A stretch of DNA of 64,000 bases from JBKEBQ01 sp047973225 (GTDB taxonomy: Bacteria > Bacillota_I > Bacilli_A > Erysipelotrichales > Erysipelotrichaceae), in assembly GCA_047973225.1 (NCBI GenBank), contig JBKEBQ010000017.1, positions 15,521-79,520 on the forward strand. Direction: 5' to 3'. Below are positions 43,529-53,950 of the stretch, in pieces. A program made the translations under genes and the position numbers. Each line of letters opens with the position of its first letter. Within the stretch, counting starts at the first letter, position 1. Below the pieces are notes generated by a model. The model made no database searches, was not told the DNA's origin, and saw nothing but the letters and a program-made list of their open reading frames with translations.

Positions 43529-45220
43529 ATGTATCAAGATGAATTTAAACGATGGTTTATGCATGAAAACTTAGACAATGATTTAAAAGAAGAAATGAAC
43601 CACATGAGTGAAGATCAAAAACAAGATGCTTTTTACACGAACGTAGAATTTGGAACAGCAGGTATGCGAGGGCTTTTAGGCGCAGGAACAAATCGTATTA
43701 ATGTGCATACGATTGCCAAAGCGAATACAGGATTTGCACGTTATATTGAACAAGCGGGAGAAAAGGCAAAACACAGAGGTGTGGCAATTGCCTATGATAA
43801 TCGACATATGTCAAAAGAATTTGCGCTTGTATGTGCACAAGTGCTTGCAAAGCATGGAATTACTTCTTATGTTTTTACAAGTTTACGAGCAACGCCAGAA
43901 TTGTCTTTTGCAGTACGCCATTTAGATTGTTTTGGAGGGATTGTGATTACGGCGTCACATAATCCAAAAGAGTATAATGGATATAAATTATATGATGAAA
44001 AAGGATGTCAATTGATTCCGTCCCTCGCGGAGAAAGTCATCAACGAAGTGCTTGCTATTCAAGATGAATTAAAGATTAATTGGCAAGTAGATAAACAACA
44101 AGAAGCTTGTATTCACTATATTGATGAGGAAGTAGATGAAGCATATTATCAAAAAGTATTGGCAATTCAGATGCAAACAACAATCGATAAAAAAGATGTA
44201 AAGATTGTGTTTACGCCACAGCACGGAACAGCTAATGTACCGGTGCAAGAAGTATTTAAAAGAAGCGGTTATCACTATATTCCAGTGCAAGAACAGTGTA
44301 GTGCAGATCCGAATTTCACCAATACCCTGACACCCAACCCAGAAGAAGCAGCATCTTATGAATTGGCTATTGCATATGCAAAAAAAGAACAGGCTGATAT
44401 TGTGTTATCTTGTGATCCGGATGCAGATCGGATGGGGGTTGTCGTTTCACATGAGGGAAATTATCATTTGTTGACGGGGAATCAAAGCGCGGCAATTTTA
44501 GTAGAATATATTTTATCACAACACATAAAAAACGACACCATGCCAGCGCATCCAGTTATGTTCAACACCGTAGTAACAGGTGACTTGGGTGAAATGATAG
44601 CAAGACATTATCAAGTTGATGTTGAAAAAACTTTAACTGGTTTTAAATTCATTGGCGAAAAAATTGCCAAGTATGAAAAAACAAAGGAAAAACAATATGT
44701 ATTTGGGTATGAAGAAAGCTATGGAAGTTTGGTTGCTCCCTTTGTAAGAGATAAAGATGCAGTACAAGCTTGTTTAATGCTAGCCGAAGCAAGTGCATAT
44801 TACAAAAAACAAGGAAAAACATTGTATGATGTGTTGATCGATCTGTATCAACAACACGGTTTTTATGAAGAAACACAAGTTGCGATTTTTTTACAAGGGA
44901 AAGAAGGCGCTGAAAAAATTGCATCAATTATGAGCCAATTGCGTGAAGCAAAGCCAGCAGTAATTGCAGATTATCAGGTTGTATGTTGGGAAGACTATAA
45001 AACCTTAACAAAATTCGATAAGACAAAGGGAGTATTAGAAGGATTTGTGAAATCCAATGTTCTTAAATTTTATCTTGAGGAAGGTAGCTGGATTGCTATT
45101 CGTCCAAGTGGAACGGAACCAAAATGTAAGTTTTATTATTGTGTGAAGGGAAATTCCTTAGCGGATGCACATGAAAAAGCGAATCAAATGAAAAAATATA
45201 TGGAAAAATATACCAACTGA
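43529..45220 (+). CDS. pgcA: Phospho-sugar mutase (PgcA-type phosphoglucomutase)
   Basis: A 563-residue alpha-D-phosphohexomutase of the long PgcA class. It has EFGTAGMRGLLGAGTNR near residue 40, the phosphoserine loop GGIVITASHNPKEYNGYKLY near 138, the metal loop SCDPDADRMGV near 295 and IRPSGTEPKCKFYY at the C-terminus. It would convert glucose 6-phosphate to glucose 1-phosphate for glycan or polymer synthesis. GAGGAAATAG precedes the ATG. It is distinct from the shorter mutase at 24286, so the cell has two. Confidence 0.92.
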   Translation: MYQDEFKRWFMHENLDNDLKEEMNHMSEDQKQDAFYTNVEFGTAGMRGLLGAGTNRINVHTIAKANTGFARYIEQAGEKAKHRGVAIAYDNRHMSKEFALVCAQVLAKHGITSYVFTSLRATPELSFAVRHLDCFGGIVITASHNPKEYNGYKLYDEKGCQLIPSLAEKVINEVLAIQDELKINWQVDKQQEACIHYIDEEVDEAYYQKVLAIQMQTTIDKKDVKIVFTPQHGTANVPVQEVFKRSGYHYIPVQEQCSADPNFTNTLTPNPEEAASYELAIAYAKKEQADIVLSCDPDADRMGVVVSHEGNYHLLTGNQSAAILVEYILSQHIKNDTMPAHPVMFNTVVTGDLGEMIARHYQVDVEKTLTGFKFIGEKIAKYEKTKEKQYVFGYEESYGSLVAPFVRDKDAVQACLMLAEASAYYKKQGKTLYDVLIDLYQQHGFYEETQVAIFLQGKEGAEKIASIMSQLREAKPAVIADYQVVCWEDYKTLTKFDKTKGVLEGFVKSNVLKFYLEEGSWIAIRPSGTEPKCKFYYCVKGNSLADAHEKANQMKKYMEKYTN

Positions 45221-45300
45221 AATTATGGATAATGTATCTAGATTAAAAAATATTGGTCTAGTATTATCCGGATACTGTAATGATTGAAGAAATATAAAAA

Positions 45301-45337
45301 AAGAGAAAGAATCGAATTAGAGTCTTTCTCTTTTTTG
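45301..45337 (+). terminator. Terminator after the PgcA-type gene
   Basis: AAGAGAAAGA (45301-45310) and TCTTTCTCTT (45323-45332) with a run of T. The interval 45221-45560 otherwise holds only a probable promoter (TATAAT at 45520-45525) for the next gene. Confidence 0.8.
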
Positions 45338-45560
45338 AGAGGTTTATGACACAAAAATAACTACGCATTTGATATAATAGCATAGTGTTATAAGTGTTTT
45401 ATGAAATAGGGTATGAAACAGTTTATGTTAGATCCTTTTTATATTGTGCAGTTGAGGATAAAAAATGTGAAAGTTTAGTGAAGTGAAGAGTATGGGTTAA
45501 GCTTTTAAAAAAAATATAGTATAATGTTCATTAGTGTTAAAAACAATGTGAGGTAAGGCA

Positions 45561-47057
45561 ATGGAAGACAATAATAAAAAACAAATTCATGTAAAAAAAC
45601 ATTTATGGCCAGATGAAATTATGGCTAAAAAGCTAAAACGCAGAAATAGGGTGAGCATTGTTGCCTTACTCGTTGTGTGTTTTGGTCTAGGTTATGCTAC
45701 AAACACGTTTCTTGCAAAAGGTGGTTCGCTAACGATAACAAGTACTGGTGAATCTGTGAGTGTTTCAGAAAAATTCAATAAAATCTACGATATTCTTGCG
45801 AATGAATGGTATTTTGGAAAAGACATTGAAGAATTGGATGCTAAGCTTATCGATAAGGCGATTAGTGGTATGAGTACGGATGAAATAGATCCACATACAA
45901 CATATATGGACAGTGAAACCACAAGCTCGTTGATGACATCTCTTAGTGGTTCTTTGGTGGGGATCGGAATCCAATACTATGCTTTAGGTGATGAATTTTT
46001 AGTTGAGAAAGTGTATATGAATTCACCCGCACAAGAAAGTGGATTAAAAGAAGGCGATTTAATAAAAAAGGTAGATGGAAAAGCAATAGAGGGAATGGAC
46101 AGTGAAAAAGTCAAAGCTATGATTACAGGAGAAGAAGGAACACAGGTTAGCGTGGAAGTGTTGCGTGGCCAAGAAAATAAAAAAATTGTGATGACACGTG
46201 CTGAAGTTTCGATTAGTGCATATGGATATATCAAGGATAATGTTGGCATTATTGAACTGTCTTCATTCTCGCAAAACAGTGCGCAAGAGGTTGAAAGTTA
46301 TTTAGAATCCTTCAAACAAAAAGGTGTTGAACGGATTATTCTAGATGTTCGCAACAATGGAGGTGGGTATGTAGAAACCGCTATTGGGATTGCGAGTTTG
46401 TTTATTGAGAAAGGGGAGGTTGTCCTCTACCAAGAAGATAAAAATGGTGATTTCAGTGATGAGAAAACATACGGGGGAACAAAATATGCGTTTGATCGGG
46501 TTGCTGTATTGGTGAATGAAAATACGGCCAGTGCTTCTGAATTGTTGAGTGCCGCTTTAAAATACTATATTGATGCCGACATTATTGGCGTTAACACCTA
46601 TGGAAAAGGAACGGTCCAAAGAACGATTGAGTTTAGTGATGGGAGTGCATTTAAATATACAGTAGCAGAATGGTTGACACCAAAAAAAGAAAAAATCAAT
46701 CAAAAAGGTATTAAACCAACACAAGAAGTGAAACTGGACGAGGCAATCAATTACGCAGCAAATATTGAAGAAGATGTTGTATATGAAGTAGATGGACTTG
46801 GTGAGAATATAAAAACAGTACAGGTATTTTTGAAGTTTTTGGGATATGATGTAGACCGTGTGGATGGTTACTTCTCGCAAGAAACACTCGCTGCTTTAAA
46901 AGCATATCAAACCAAAGAAGGAATGGAAGTAACAGGCAAAATTGATGAAGAGATAATTGAAAAGTTGATTACAAGTGGTTCTAGAAAATGGCATGATGAA
47001 AAAGAAACCTTAGATATACAAATGAACAAAGCTTTGGAGGTAGTCAATGGAAAATAA
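45561..47057 (+). CDS. S41-family C-terminal processing protease (CtpB-like)
   Basis: A 498-residue secreted/membrane-anchored protease. An N-terminal membrane segment lies at about 30-50. Then follow a PDZ domain (about 115-200, LVGIGIQYYALGDEF), the S41 peptidase core with nucleophile in NENTASASELLS and lysine in YGKGTVQR (Ser-Lys dyad), and a C-terminal peptidoglycan-binding domain (about 415-475, LKFLGYDVDRVDGYFSQETL). It cuts extracytoplasmic substrates; which ones is unknown. The stop overlaps the uvrB start by 11 bases. Confidence 0.9.
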   Translation: MEDNNKKQIHVKKHLWPDEIMAKKLKRRNRVSIVALLVVCFGLGYATNTFLAKGGSLTITSTGESVSVSEKFNKIYDILANEWYFGKDIEELDAKLIDKAISGMSTDEIDPHTTYMDSETTSSLMTSLSGSLVGIGIQYYALGDEFLVEKVYMNSPAQESGLKEGDLIKKVDGKAIEGMDSEKVKAMITGEEGTQVSVEVLRGQENKKIVMTRAEVSISAYGYIKDNVGIIELSSFSQNSAQEVESYLESFKQKGVERIILDVRNNGGGYVETAIGIASLFIEKGEVVLYQEDKNGDFSDEKTYGGTKYAFDRVAVLVNENTASASELLSAALKYYIDADIIGVNTYGKGTVQRTIEFSDGSAFKYTVAEWLTPKKEKINQKGIKPTQEVKLDEAINYAANIEEDVVYEVDGLGENIKTVQVFLKFLGYDVDRVDGYFSQETLAALKAYQTKEGMEVTGKIDEEIIEKLITSGSRKWHDEKETLDIQMNKALEVVNGK

Positions 47058-49023
47058 TATATTTACCCTAGTTTCAAAGTTTCAGCCACAAGGAGATCAA
47101 ATCAAAGCAATCCAACAATTAAGTGAAGGTGTAGCGGCAGGTAAAAAACATCAAGTATTGTTGGGAGCGACAGGAACAGGGAAAACCTTTACCGTTTCGA
47201 ATGTAATAGCCAAAGTAAATAAACCTACTTTGGTTTTTGTTCATAATAAAACTTTGGCTGGACAGTTGTATAGTGAGTTTAAAGAGTTTTTTCCACACAA
47301 TCGTGTTGAGTATTTTGTTTCTAATTTTGATTATTATCAACCAGAAGCTTATATTCCCACAAGTGATACCTATATTGATAAAACAGCCACAACCAATCAA
47401 GAGCTAGATATGTTGCGGATGGCTGCGGAAAACAGTGTATTGGAGAGAAGAGATACCATTATTATAGCTAGTGTTGCTTGTATTTATGGGGCTGCAAATC
47501 CTGAAACTTATCGTGGGATGTTTTTTAATATTCGTGTAAATGATGTAATTTCGCGTAAAGAACTATTAAAAAAGCTAGTGGATAGGCAATATAAGCGTAA
47601 CGATGTCGATCTAGATCGCGGTTGTTTTCGTGTGCGTGGAGACAGTATTGAAGTGGCGATGGGCCATAGTGATGCCTATATTTTACGGATTGAAATGTTT
47701 GATGATGTAATAGAAAGAATTGTTGAAGTAGATCCATTAACAGGCAAAGTTTTTCATGCATATCAAGTATATGTTGTATATCCAGCAAGTGGGTATGCTA
47801 CACCGAGGGAAAAAATTGACCAAGCCGTAGACACCATTGCTATTGAACTAAAGAAGCGATTGGCAAAGTTTCGTGAAGAAGATAAATTGTTAGAAGCACA
47901 ACGACTTGAACAACGTACATTATATGATATGGAGGCACTAAAAGAGTTTGGCGTGTGTCCAGGCATTGAAAACTATTCTCGGCATATTGATGGACGAAAA
48001 GCAGGTGAGCGTCCCTATACACTGTTGGATTATTTTCCTGAGGATTTCCTATTGATTGTGGATGAAAGCCATGTGAGCTTACCACAGGCTCGTGGAATGT
48101 ACAATGGCGATCGAGCAAGAAAGACAACGCTTGTGAATTATGGGTTTCGATTACCTAGCGCTTTGGATAATCGACCGATGCGTTTTGAAGAACTAGAACA
48201 AAAAATGAACCAAGCTATTTATGTTTCTGCAACACCTGGAGACTATGAATTGGAAAAGACCAATGGTGAAATTGTTGAACAAATTATTCGACCTACAGGA
48301 CTTTTGGATCCTCGTGTCGAAGTACGAAAAACGATGGGACAAATCGATGATTTGGTAGATGAAATTCGCCAACAAATCCAAAAAGGAGAGCGAACATTAA
48401 TTACGACGTTAACAGTGAATATGGCAGAAGATTTAACAAGTTATCTTAAGAATATGGATTTTAAAGTTGCTTGGTTACATCATGAAGTAAAAACCATTGA
48501 GCGTACCGAAATTATTCGTGAACTTCGCCAAGGAAAATATGACGTGTTGATTGGGATTAATTTGTTAAGAGAAGGGTTGGATATTCCAGAAGTGTCTTTA
48601 ATTGCGATTTTAGATGCTGATAAAGAGGGTTTTTTGCGTAGTAAACGATCATTGGTTCAGATTATTGGAAGGGCTGCGCGTAATGCCAATGGACGTGTGA
48701 TTATGTATGCGGATAAACAAACAGAGTCGATGACGTATGCGTTACATGAAACGCAACGACGTCGTGATATTCAAATTGCATACAATACAGAATATAATGT
48801 AACGCCAACGACGATTATGAAACCGATTCATGAGGCATTACATTCTTTAGAGACTAAAGAAATGACAAGAAAATATATGGAAAAGAAACATAAGGTTTCT
48901 AAAAAGGATAGAGAGAAGATGCTAGCAGAGATAGAGAAAGAAATGCGCGATGCTGCGAAAGTATTGGACTTTGAAAGAGCTGCAGAACTACGTGACATGT
49001 TGATGGAGCTAAGAAATGAATAG
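47047..49023 (+). CDS. uvrB: UvrABC excinuclease subunit B
   Basis: Helicase-like damage verifier of nucleotide excision repair. The 658 residues hold Walker A LGATGTGKTFTVSNV, the beta-hairpin FDYYQPEAYIP, DESHVSLPQARGM, helicase motif VI (QIIGRAARNANGRVI) and the C-terminal UvrC-binding coiled coil (LDFERAAELRDML). GGAGGTAG precedes the ATG within the protease gene. The uvrA gene, often adjacent, does not follow here: an MFS gene overlaps its end by eight bases instead. Confidence 0.97.
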   Translation: MENNIFTLVSKFQPQGDQIKAIQQLSEGVAAGKKHQVLLGATGTGKTFTVSNVIAKVNKPTLVFVHNKTLAGQLYSEFKEFFPHNRVEYFVSNFDYYQPEAYIPTSDTYIDKTATTNQELDMLRMAAENSVLERRDTIIIASVACIYGAANPETYRGMFFNIRVNDVISRKELLKKLVDRQYKRNDVDLDRGCFRVRGDSIEVAMGHSDAYILRIEMFDDVIERIVEVDPLTGKVFHAYQVYVVYPASGYATPREKIDQAVDTIAIELKKRLAKFREEDKLLEAQRLEQRTLYDMEALKEFGVCPGIENYSRHIDGRKAGERPYTLLDYFPEDFLLIVDESHVSLPQARGMYNGDRARKTTLVNYGFRLPSALDNRPMRFEELEQKMNQAIYVSATPGDYELEKTNGEIVEQIIRPTGLLDPRVEVRKTMGQIDDLVDEIRQQIQKGERTLITTLTVNMAEDLTSYLKNMDFKVAWLHHEVKTIERTEIIRELRQGKYDVLIGINLLREGLDIPEVSLIAILDADKEGFLRSKRSLVQIIGRAARNANGRVIMYADKQTESMTYALHETQRRRDIQIAYNTEYNVTPTTIMKPIHEALHSLETKEMTRKYMEKKHKVSKKDREKMLAEIEKEMRDAAKVLDFERAAELRDMLMELRNE

Positions 49024-50206
49024 GCACCAAACCACGCACATGCGCATCTTTTTATTGTTTATGGGGATAGAGATGATTGCTGCTAATATTGCGCACCCCA
49101 TCACCCCGACTTTAATGAAAAATTTGCATATGCCAGATTACATGTTTGGATTGGCATATGCGGGAATGGCGTTTACCAACTTCTTGTTTTCACCTTTCTG
49201 GGCGAAAATGGTCAGCAATTTGGGAAGTCGCATTACCTTACTTGTGTGTTGTATGGGCTATGGGTTTGGTCAGTTTCTATTTATGATATCTTCTACGACA
49301 TCCATGATTCTTGTGGCTCGATTGGTATCGGGCAGTTTTGTGGCAGGAATTTTGGTGAGTTTTCTAACCTATACGATTCATTTTGTGAGTCAGGAAGAAC
49401 GTGGGAAGTATTTGGCTTATAATGCTACGGTAAGTAGTGTTGCGAGTGCTTTTGGATATGTCATTGGTGGCTTTGTCGGGGTTGTTTCGATTCATTTGAC
49501 TTTTTTTGTTCAAGTGGTTCTTTTGATAAGTTCAGCGTGGATCTTTTTCTTTTATTTAAAGGATGATCGTATGCAAGAACGAAAAAAAGTTCATATTTTA
49601 AAAGAAGCAAATCCTTTAAAAGCCTTCATGGATGCGAAAAACTTCATGAATGTATCCTTTATGTTGTTGTTTGCGGTTGTCTTTTTTACATCGTTTGCGA
49701 CGACAACATATGATCAAAGTTTTAATTATTTTATTAAAGATATTTTTAATTTTAGTTCAGCATATAATGGTGTTTTAAAAGCGATTGTAGGTTTGGTATC
49801 CTTTGTAGCAAATACTACATTATGTTTGTGGTTGATGCGCAATACAGATGTTCATAAATCTTTGATGGCAATTTTTATTGGGGCATCATTATGTTTGTTT
49901 GGGATGTATTTGGCACTTGATCGGATGCCGTTTATGATCATTAACCTTATTTTCTTCGCATTCAATGCCATGTATGTGCCGCTCATACAAAGTGCTTGTG
50001 CCAAGGCTCCAGAAGAAAAAGATAAAAATCAAATCATGGGTTTTTATAACTCTATGAAAGGTTTGGGAATGATTGCAGGTGGGATTTTTGCAGGTGTAGT
50101 ATATGGTTTAGGGGCTCGTTTGCCATTTTTGTTTTCGGGGATATTTTTTGTCATTGCATGTATGCTTATGTTTTTACTATATCGCTACACCAAAGTAGAG
50201 GCTTAG
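49016..50206 (+). CDS. Major facilitator superfamily transporter
   Basis: A 396-residue membrane protein with about 12 hydrophobic segments. It shows an MFS motif-A-like loop after segment 2 (PFWAKMVSNLGSRITLLVC) and a large central loop near 190. It resembles drug or small-molecule efflux pumps of the DHA1 kind, but the substrate cannot be predicted. The start overlaps uvrB by eight bases, with AGGAGCTAAG-type spacing provided by the upstream TGGAGC, so it is probably read from the uvrB transcript. Confidence 0.85.
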   Translation: MNRHQTTHMRIFLLFMGIEMIAANIAHPITPTLMKNLHMPDYMFGLAYAGMAFTNFLFSPFWAKMVSNLGSRITLLVCCMGYGFGQFLFMISSTTSMILVARLVSGSFVAGILVSFLTYTIHFVSQEERGKYLAYNATVSSVASAFGYVIGGFVGVVSIHLTFFVQVVLLISSAWIFFFYLKDDRMQERKKVHILKEANPLKAFMDAKNFMNVSFMLLFAVVFFTSFATTTYDQSFNYFIKDIFNFSSAYNGVLKAIVGLVSFVANTTLCLWLMRNTDVHKSLMAIFIGASLCLFGMYLALDRMPFMIINLIFFAFNAMYVPLIQSACAKAPEEKDKNQIMGFYNSMKGLGMIAGGIFAGVVYGLGARLPFLFSGIFFVIACMLMFLLYRYTKVEA

Positions 50207-50330
50207 ATTCTTTCATAAAGGGAGTTATGAAGTGTTAGTTTTAAAAGATGTAAAAATTTATATGTGCTTCATAAAAGCTAGGTATTGCAATTATTTGATG
50301 ATATAATAAAGAGCACAGTTAGGAGTAGAT

Positions 50331-51572
50331 ATGAGTTGGATAAAACAATTGTTGTATGATATAAAGGATAGACACACAAGCGCAGAAAATATAATTACAT
50401 GTATCGCGATATCGCTATTTTTACCCTATCCGATTACGTGCGGGATATTGGTTGTATCGTCTTTATATATTTTGATCAAGAGTGATTTTAAAACCGTTTT
50501 AAAAAGCGTTTATGGGGCAAAGATATTGCTTCTTTTTGGTGTCTATTTATTTATTGTATCGCTATGTTTTCAAAATTACATAGGGGCTCTTGCGAGTGTC
50601 GTAATGCTTTCCATATTTGTGTGTATTATCCATATTCGTAAATATATGCACAAACAATTGTTCGTAAAACTTGTTGATATTATGATTGTCCTTAGTCTTG
50701 TGAGTGTTGTGGTCAGTGTGTTTGAACAATTGTATTATGTTTCACAAGTAGATGCGATGCGCGGTTTTTTTGATATTCAAAACAAACCACAATACCGTGT
50801 ACATTTATTTTATTTGAATGCCAATTATTATGCACTGATGGTTTTATATGCTGTTTGTTTTTGTGTCTATCGCTTTATGGATGATAGTGATATAAGACAC
50901 AGATTGTTTTATGTCATATGTGGCATTGCCAATTTATTTGCTCTATTTTTAACAGGGGGAAGAATTGCTTGGTTATGTTTAGCCGTTGGTTTATTGGTGA
51001 TGGTGTTTATGAAAAAGTGGTATCGTTTATTCGCAGCGACCATTGTGGCGGTATTTGCATCAGTTGGGCTATTGTTTTTAAAACCACAATTAATTCCTCG
51101 GCTTGCGCAAAAAGGGTTGGCACTTGGAAGACGAGAAAAGATTTATCGTAGTGCAATCTTGATGTTGCAGCAAAATTATATCTTTGGTAGAGGACCTTTA
51201 ACCTATTATAATCAATGGCCAGACTATGTGGATTCCTATAAGGCGATCTATGGTGCAAAAGGATGGGGGAAATTGGGTATTAGTGCGCCACATGCACATT
51301 CCTTTTTGTTGGAGCCATTGCTTTCTTTTGGGATTGTTGGAGTCGTTATGCTGTGTGGCTATTTGTTTACACAAATCAAAAGTTTATATGCACTTTTAAA
51401 ATCAGGCATCGATAGCTCATTGATGGCACTCATTTTTGGTTTTATCATAGTTACGTTTAGTTTTTGTATTATCGATTTTCCTATTTATTGGATACAAACA
51501 GCAACGCTGTTTTTGATGGTATTGGGAGCTTGCGATATCTATCGGAAGGAACTTTCTCATGGAAGCAATTAG
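50331..51572 (+). CDS. O-antigen ligase-like polytopic membrane protein
   Basis: A 413-residue protein with about eleven membrane segments and the Wzy_C (O-antigen ligase/polymerase) features: a GGRIAWLCLAVG segment near residue 208 and a large outer loop around 250-330 with ILGRGPLTYYNQWP-like and HAHSFLLEPLLSFG motifs (histidine pair). In Gram-positives such proteins join or polymerise surface glycans. TAGGAGT precedes the ATG, 40 bases after a TATAAT. The DUF1146 gene overlaps its stop. Substrate and partners are unknown; no glycosyltransferases sit nearby. Confidence 0.75.
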   Translation: MSWIKQLLYDIKDRHTSAENIITCIAISLFLPYPITCGILVVSSLYILIKSDFKTVLKSVYGAKILLLFGVYLFIVSLCFQNYIGALASVVMLSIFVCIIHIRKYMHKQLFVKLVDIMIVLSLVSVVVSVFEQLYYVSQVDAMRGFFDIQNKPQYRVHLFYLNANYYALMVLYAVCFCVYRFMDDSDIRHRLFYVICGIANLFALFLTGGRIAWLCLAVGLLVMVFMKKWYRLFAATIVAVFASVGLLFLKPQLIPRLAQKGLALGRREKIYRSAILMLQQNYIFGRGPLTYYNQWPDYVDSYKAIYGAKGWGKLGISAPHAHSFLLEPLLSFGIVGVVMLCGYLFTQIKSLYALLKSGIDSSLMALIFGFIIVTFSFCIIDFPIYWIQTATLFLMVLGACDIYRKELSHGSN

Positions 51573-51759
51573 TGTGATACAAATAGTAGTGTATCTTTTA
51601 AGTTTTTTATTTAGTATGTATGCTTTAACAAGTGTAAAATTTGATGTTTTATGCAATGTTAGAGATCCTAGAAAGGTGCAATTATTGATGATTTTATTGT
51701 CCATGGCACTGGGATACTTGGTGGCACGCTTTGTGTTAGATATCTTTATTTTTTATTAA
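51559..51759 (+). CDS. DUF1146 small membrane protein
   Basis: A 66-residue protein with two membrane helices (about 6-24 and 43-64) and the DUF1146 pattern SMYALTSVKFD near residue 20. It starts inside the preceding gene (14-base overlap) and is followed 110 bases later by mreB/mbl. The same neighbourhood is known in other Firmicutes, where a DUF1146 gene lies near mbl. Function is not established. Confidence 0.8.
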   Translation: MEAISVIQIVVYLLSFLFSMYALTSVKFDVLCNVRDPRKVQLLMILLSMALGYLVARFVLDIFIFY

Positions 51760-51869
51760 AAAATAAAGATAAAAAGAAAGTATATATTTTTATTGGGTAG
51801 TTTATATTTGTTAGAATCATGCTATAATGTATAAGCAAGAAAAATGAATGAAGGAAAGTGAGGCAATAT

Positions 51870-52853
51870 ATGTTTACAAAAGAAGTTGGAATCGATTTAG
51901 GAACAGCGAATTTATTGATATATGTCAGAGGCGAAGGGATCGTTGTTGATGAACCATCGGTCGTTGCGATTGATGCAGACACAAGAAAGTGTTTAGCAGC
52001 TGGTGAAGAAGCAAAGGAAATGCTAGGTAGAACACCAGGTAGGGTGTTGGCAATTCGTCCTTTGAAAGATGGAGTCATCGCTGATTTTGAAGTAACGGAG
52101 ATCATGTTGAATTATTTTTTGAAGAAAATTAATATTAAAGGAATGTTTAAAAGGCCAACGATTTTGATTTGTTGCCCGTCGAATATTACGAGTGTAGAAC
52201 GTAATGCGATTCGTGATTGTGCATATCGTGCAGGGGCGAAAAAAGTATATATTGAAGAAGAGCCAAAAGTTGCGGCAATTGGTGCTGGTTTGGATATTAG
52301 CCGACCAAGTGGCTGTATGGTTTTAGATATTGGTGGAGGAACAACCGATGTTGCGGTTATTTCTTTGGGTGAAATTGTTACTTCAACATCACTGAAAATT
52401 GCTGGAGATACACTAGATCGAGATATCATTAAGTACATGAAAGAAATGAAAAAATTATTGATCGGGGAGCGTACAGCTGAAGAAATTAAGAAAGTTGTAG
52501 GAACTGCTTGGGCAGAATCAAGAAGTGAAAAAATGGATGTGAGTGGACGTGACTTGGTTACAGGACTTCCTCATAAGATTAGCTTGACAAGTGAAGAAGT
52601 ACAAAAATCGTTGCACGAAAGCTTACAACAAATTGTTGCTGCATGTAAAACCGTTTTAGAACAAACACCACCAGAATTATCAAGCGATATAGTAACACGT
52701 GGGATTGTGATTACGGGTGGAGGTTCTTTACTTCACGGCTTGGATGAATTGTTGACAAATGAATTACGGGTTCCTGTATATGTTGCTGAAAACGCACTTA
52801 GTTGTGTAGCGGAAGGCTGTGGAATCATGTTGGAAAACTTGAATAATCGTTAG
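51870..52853 (+). CDS. mreB: MreB/Mbl rod-shape-determining actin homologue
   Basis: Bacterial actin that forms membrane filaments guiding lateral wall synthesis. From the ATG at 51870 it has 327 residues: phosphate-1 loop GIDLGTANLLIYV, CCPSNITSVERNAIRDCA, adenosine/phosphate-2 DIGGGTTDVAVISLG, and TGGGSLLHGLDELL. MFTKEVGID is the usual N-terminal membrane-binding start; the longer GTG frame at 51858 is less likely. AAGGAAAGTGAGG provides the ribosome binding site. It could be called mbl; the mreCD genes are absent here, which favours the Mbl-type isolated copy. Confidence 0.93.
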   Translation: MFTKEVGIDLGTANLLIYVRGEGIVVDEPSVVAIDADTRKCLAAGEEAKEMLGRTPGRVLAIRPLKDGVIADFEVTEIMLNYFLKKINIKGMFKRPTILICCPSNITSVERNAIRDCAYRAGAKKVYIEEEPKVAAIGAGLDISRPSGCMVLDIGGGTTDVAVISLGEIVTSTSLKIAGDTLDRDIIKYMKEMKKLLIGERTAEEIKKVVGTAWAESRSEKMDVSGRDLVTGLPHKISLTSEEVQKSLHESLQQIVAACKTVLEQTPPELSSDIVTRGIVITGGGSLLHGLDELLTNELRVPVYVAENALSCVAEGCGIMLENLNNR

Positions 52854-52867
52854 TAAAGGAGATGTTT

Positions 52868-53950
52868 ATGGAATTGGAACAAGGTACAATATCGTATTTA
52901 CTTTATTTCATTATTCCCTTAATGCTATCCCTGGTATTGACACCACTTGTGAATTGGATTGGTTTAAAATTGGATATTTGTGCGCAACAAAATGAGCGTA
53001 CGATTCACACAAGAAGAACTACAAATATTGGTGGTGTTGCCATTTATGTTGCGTTTATTTTAAGTATGACCTACTTTATAAAAGGTGTTGATGCAGGCTT
53101 TGAGGGCTTGTTGATTGGTTCCTTTATTATGTTTATGGCGGGACTTATTGATGATATTGTTGATATGAAGCCAATGGTGAAACTTGGTTTTGAAGTAATT
53201 GCAGCATTCACTTTAATTTATATTGGAAAAATAGAATTAGGAACAATTCATTTGCCGTTCGCCATTACGATAGACATGGGTGTGGTTTCTTTTCTTGTTA
53301 CTTTTGTTTGGATTATTGGGATTACCAATGCAATTAATTTGATTGATGGACTTGATGGATTAGCGGGTGGTGTAAGCATTATTGTATTATTAACCATTGC
53401 CGTAATTGCAATTGTGAAAGAAGGTCGCGCTGATATTGCGATGATTTCTTTGGTTGGAGCAGGTGCGACAGGGGGCTTTTTGTTTTTTAATATTCATCCA
53501 GCTAAGATTTTTATGGGTGATTCAGGGGCTTTGTTTTTGGGTTTTTTAATTGCCGCCATTTCTTTGATGGGGTTTAAAGGATCAACATTTATTACCCTAG
53601 GATTTCCGATTCTATTGTTGTGTGTGCCGATTGTGGATACATTAAGTGCAATTTTACGAAGATTTTTAGGCGGAAAGAAATTCTCAGATGCCGATCGCGG
53701 GCACTTTCATCATGTACTTATGCGCCGCTTTGGTCATCGAAATACGGTATGGATTATTTATGTGATTACCTTGGTGTTTGGGATGAGCGCTTATGTATAT
53801 ATTGAAAATAAAAGTATTGGTTTGTTTCTTGTTTTAGGATTATTGTTGGCATTAGAAATTTTTATTGAACAAACGCAGATGATTTCTAAAGGATTTCATC
53901 CGATTACCACATTGTTTAAATTTATATTTAAGAAAAAAGACGACATATAG
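52868..53950 (+). CDS. tagO: Undecaprenyl-phosphate GlcNAc-1-phosphate transferase (TagO/WecA family)
   Basis: MraY/WecA-type enzyme that starts wall teichoic acid or other surface glycan synthesis by moving GlcNAc-1-P to undecaprenyl phosphate. The 360 residues have about eleven membrane segments and the family motifs: FIMFMAGLIDDIVDMKP (Asp pair), GITNAINLIDGLDGLAGG, HPAKIFMGDSGALFLGF and RGHFHHVLMRRFG (histidine motif). The ATG at 52868 is well spaced from AAAGGAG. It follows mreB by 14 bases, so shape and wall polymer genes are co-expressed. Confidence 0.92.
   Translation: MELEQGTISYLLYFIIPLMLSLVLTPLVNWIGLKLDICAQQNERTIHTRRTTNIGGVAIYVAFILSMTYFIKGVDAGFEGLLIGSFIMFMAGLIDDIVDMKPMVKLGFEVIAAFTLIYIGKIELGTIHLPFAITIDMGVVSFLVTFVWIIGITNAINLIDGLDGLAGGVSIIVLLTIAVIAIVKEGRADIAMISLVGAGATGGFLFFNIHPAKIFMGDSGALFLGFLIAAISLMGFKGSTFITLGFPILLLCVPIVDTLSAILRRFLGGKKFSDADRGHFHHVLMRRFGHRNTVWIIYVITLVFGMSAYVYIENKSIGLFLVLGLLLALEIFIEQTQMISKGFHPITTLFKFIFKKKDDI

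Noticed and set aside
24286..45220. The two phosphohexomutases as a recent duplication
   Set aside because: They belong to different length classes and share only the common family motifs.
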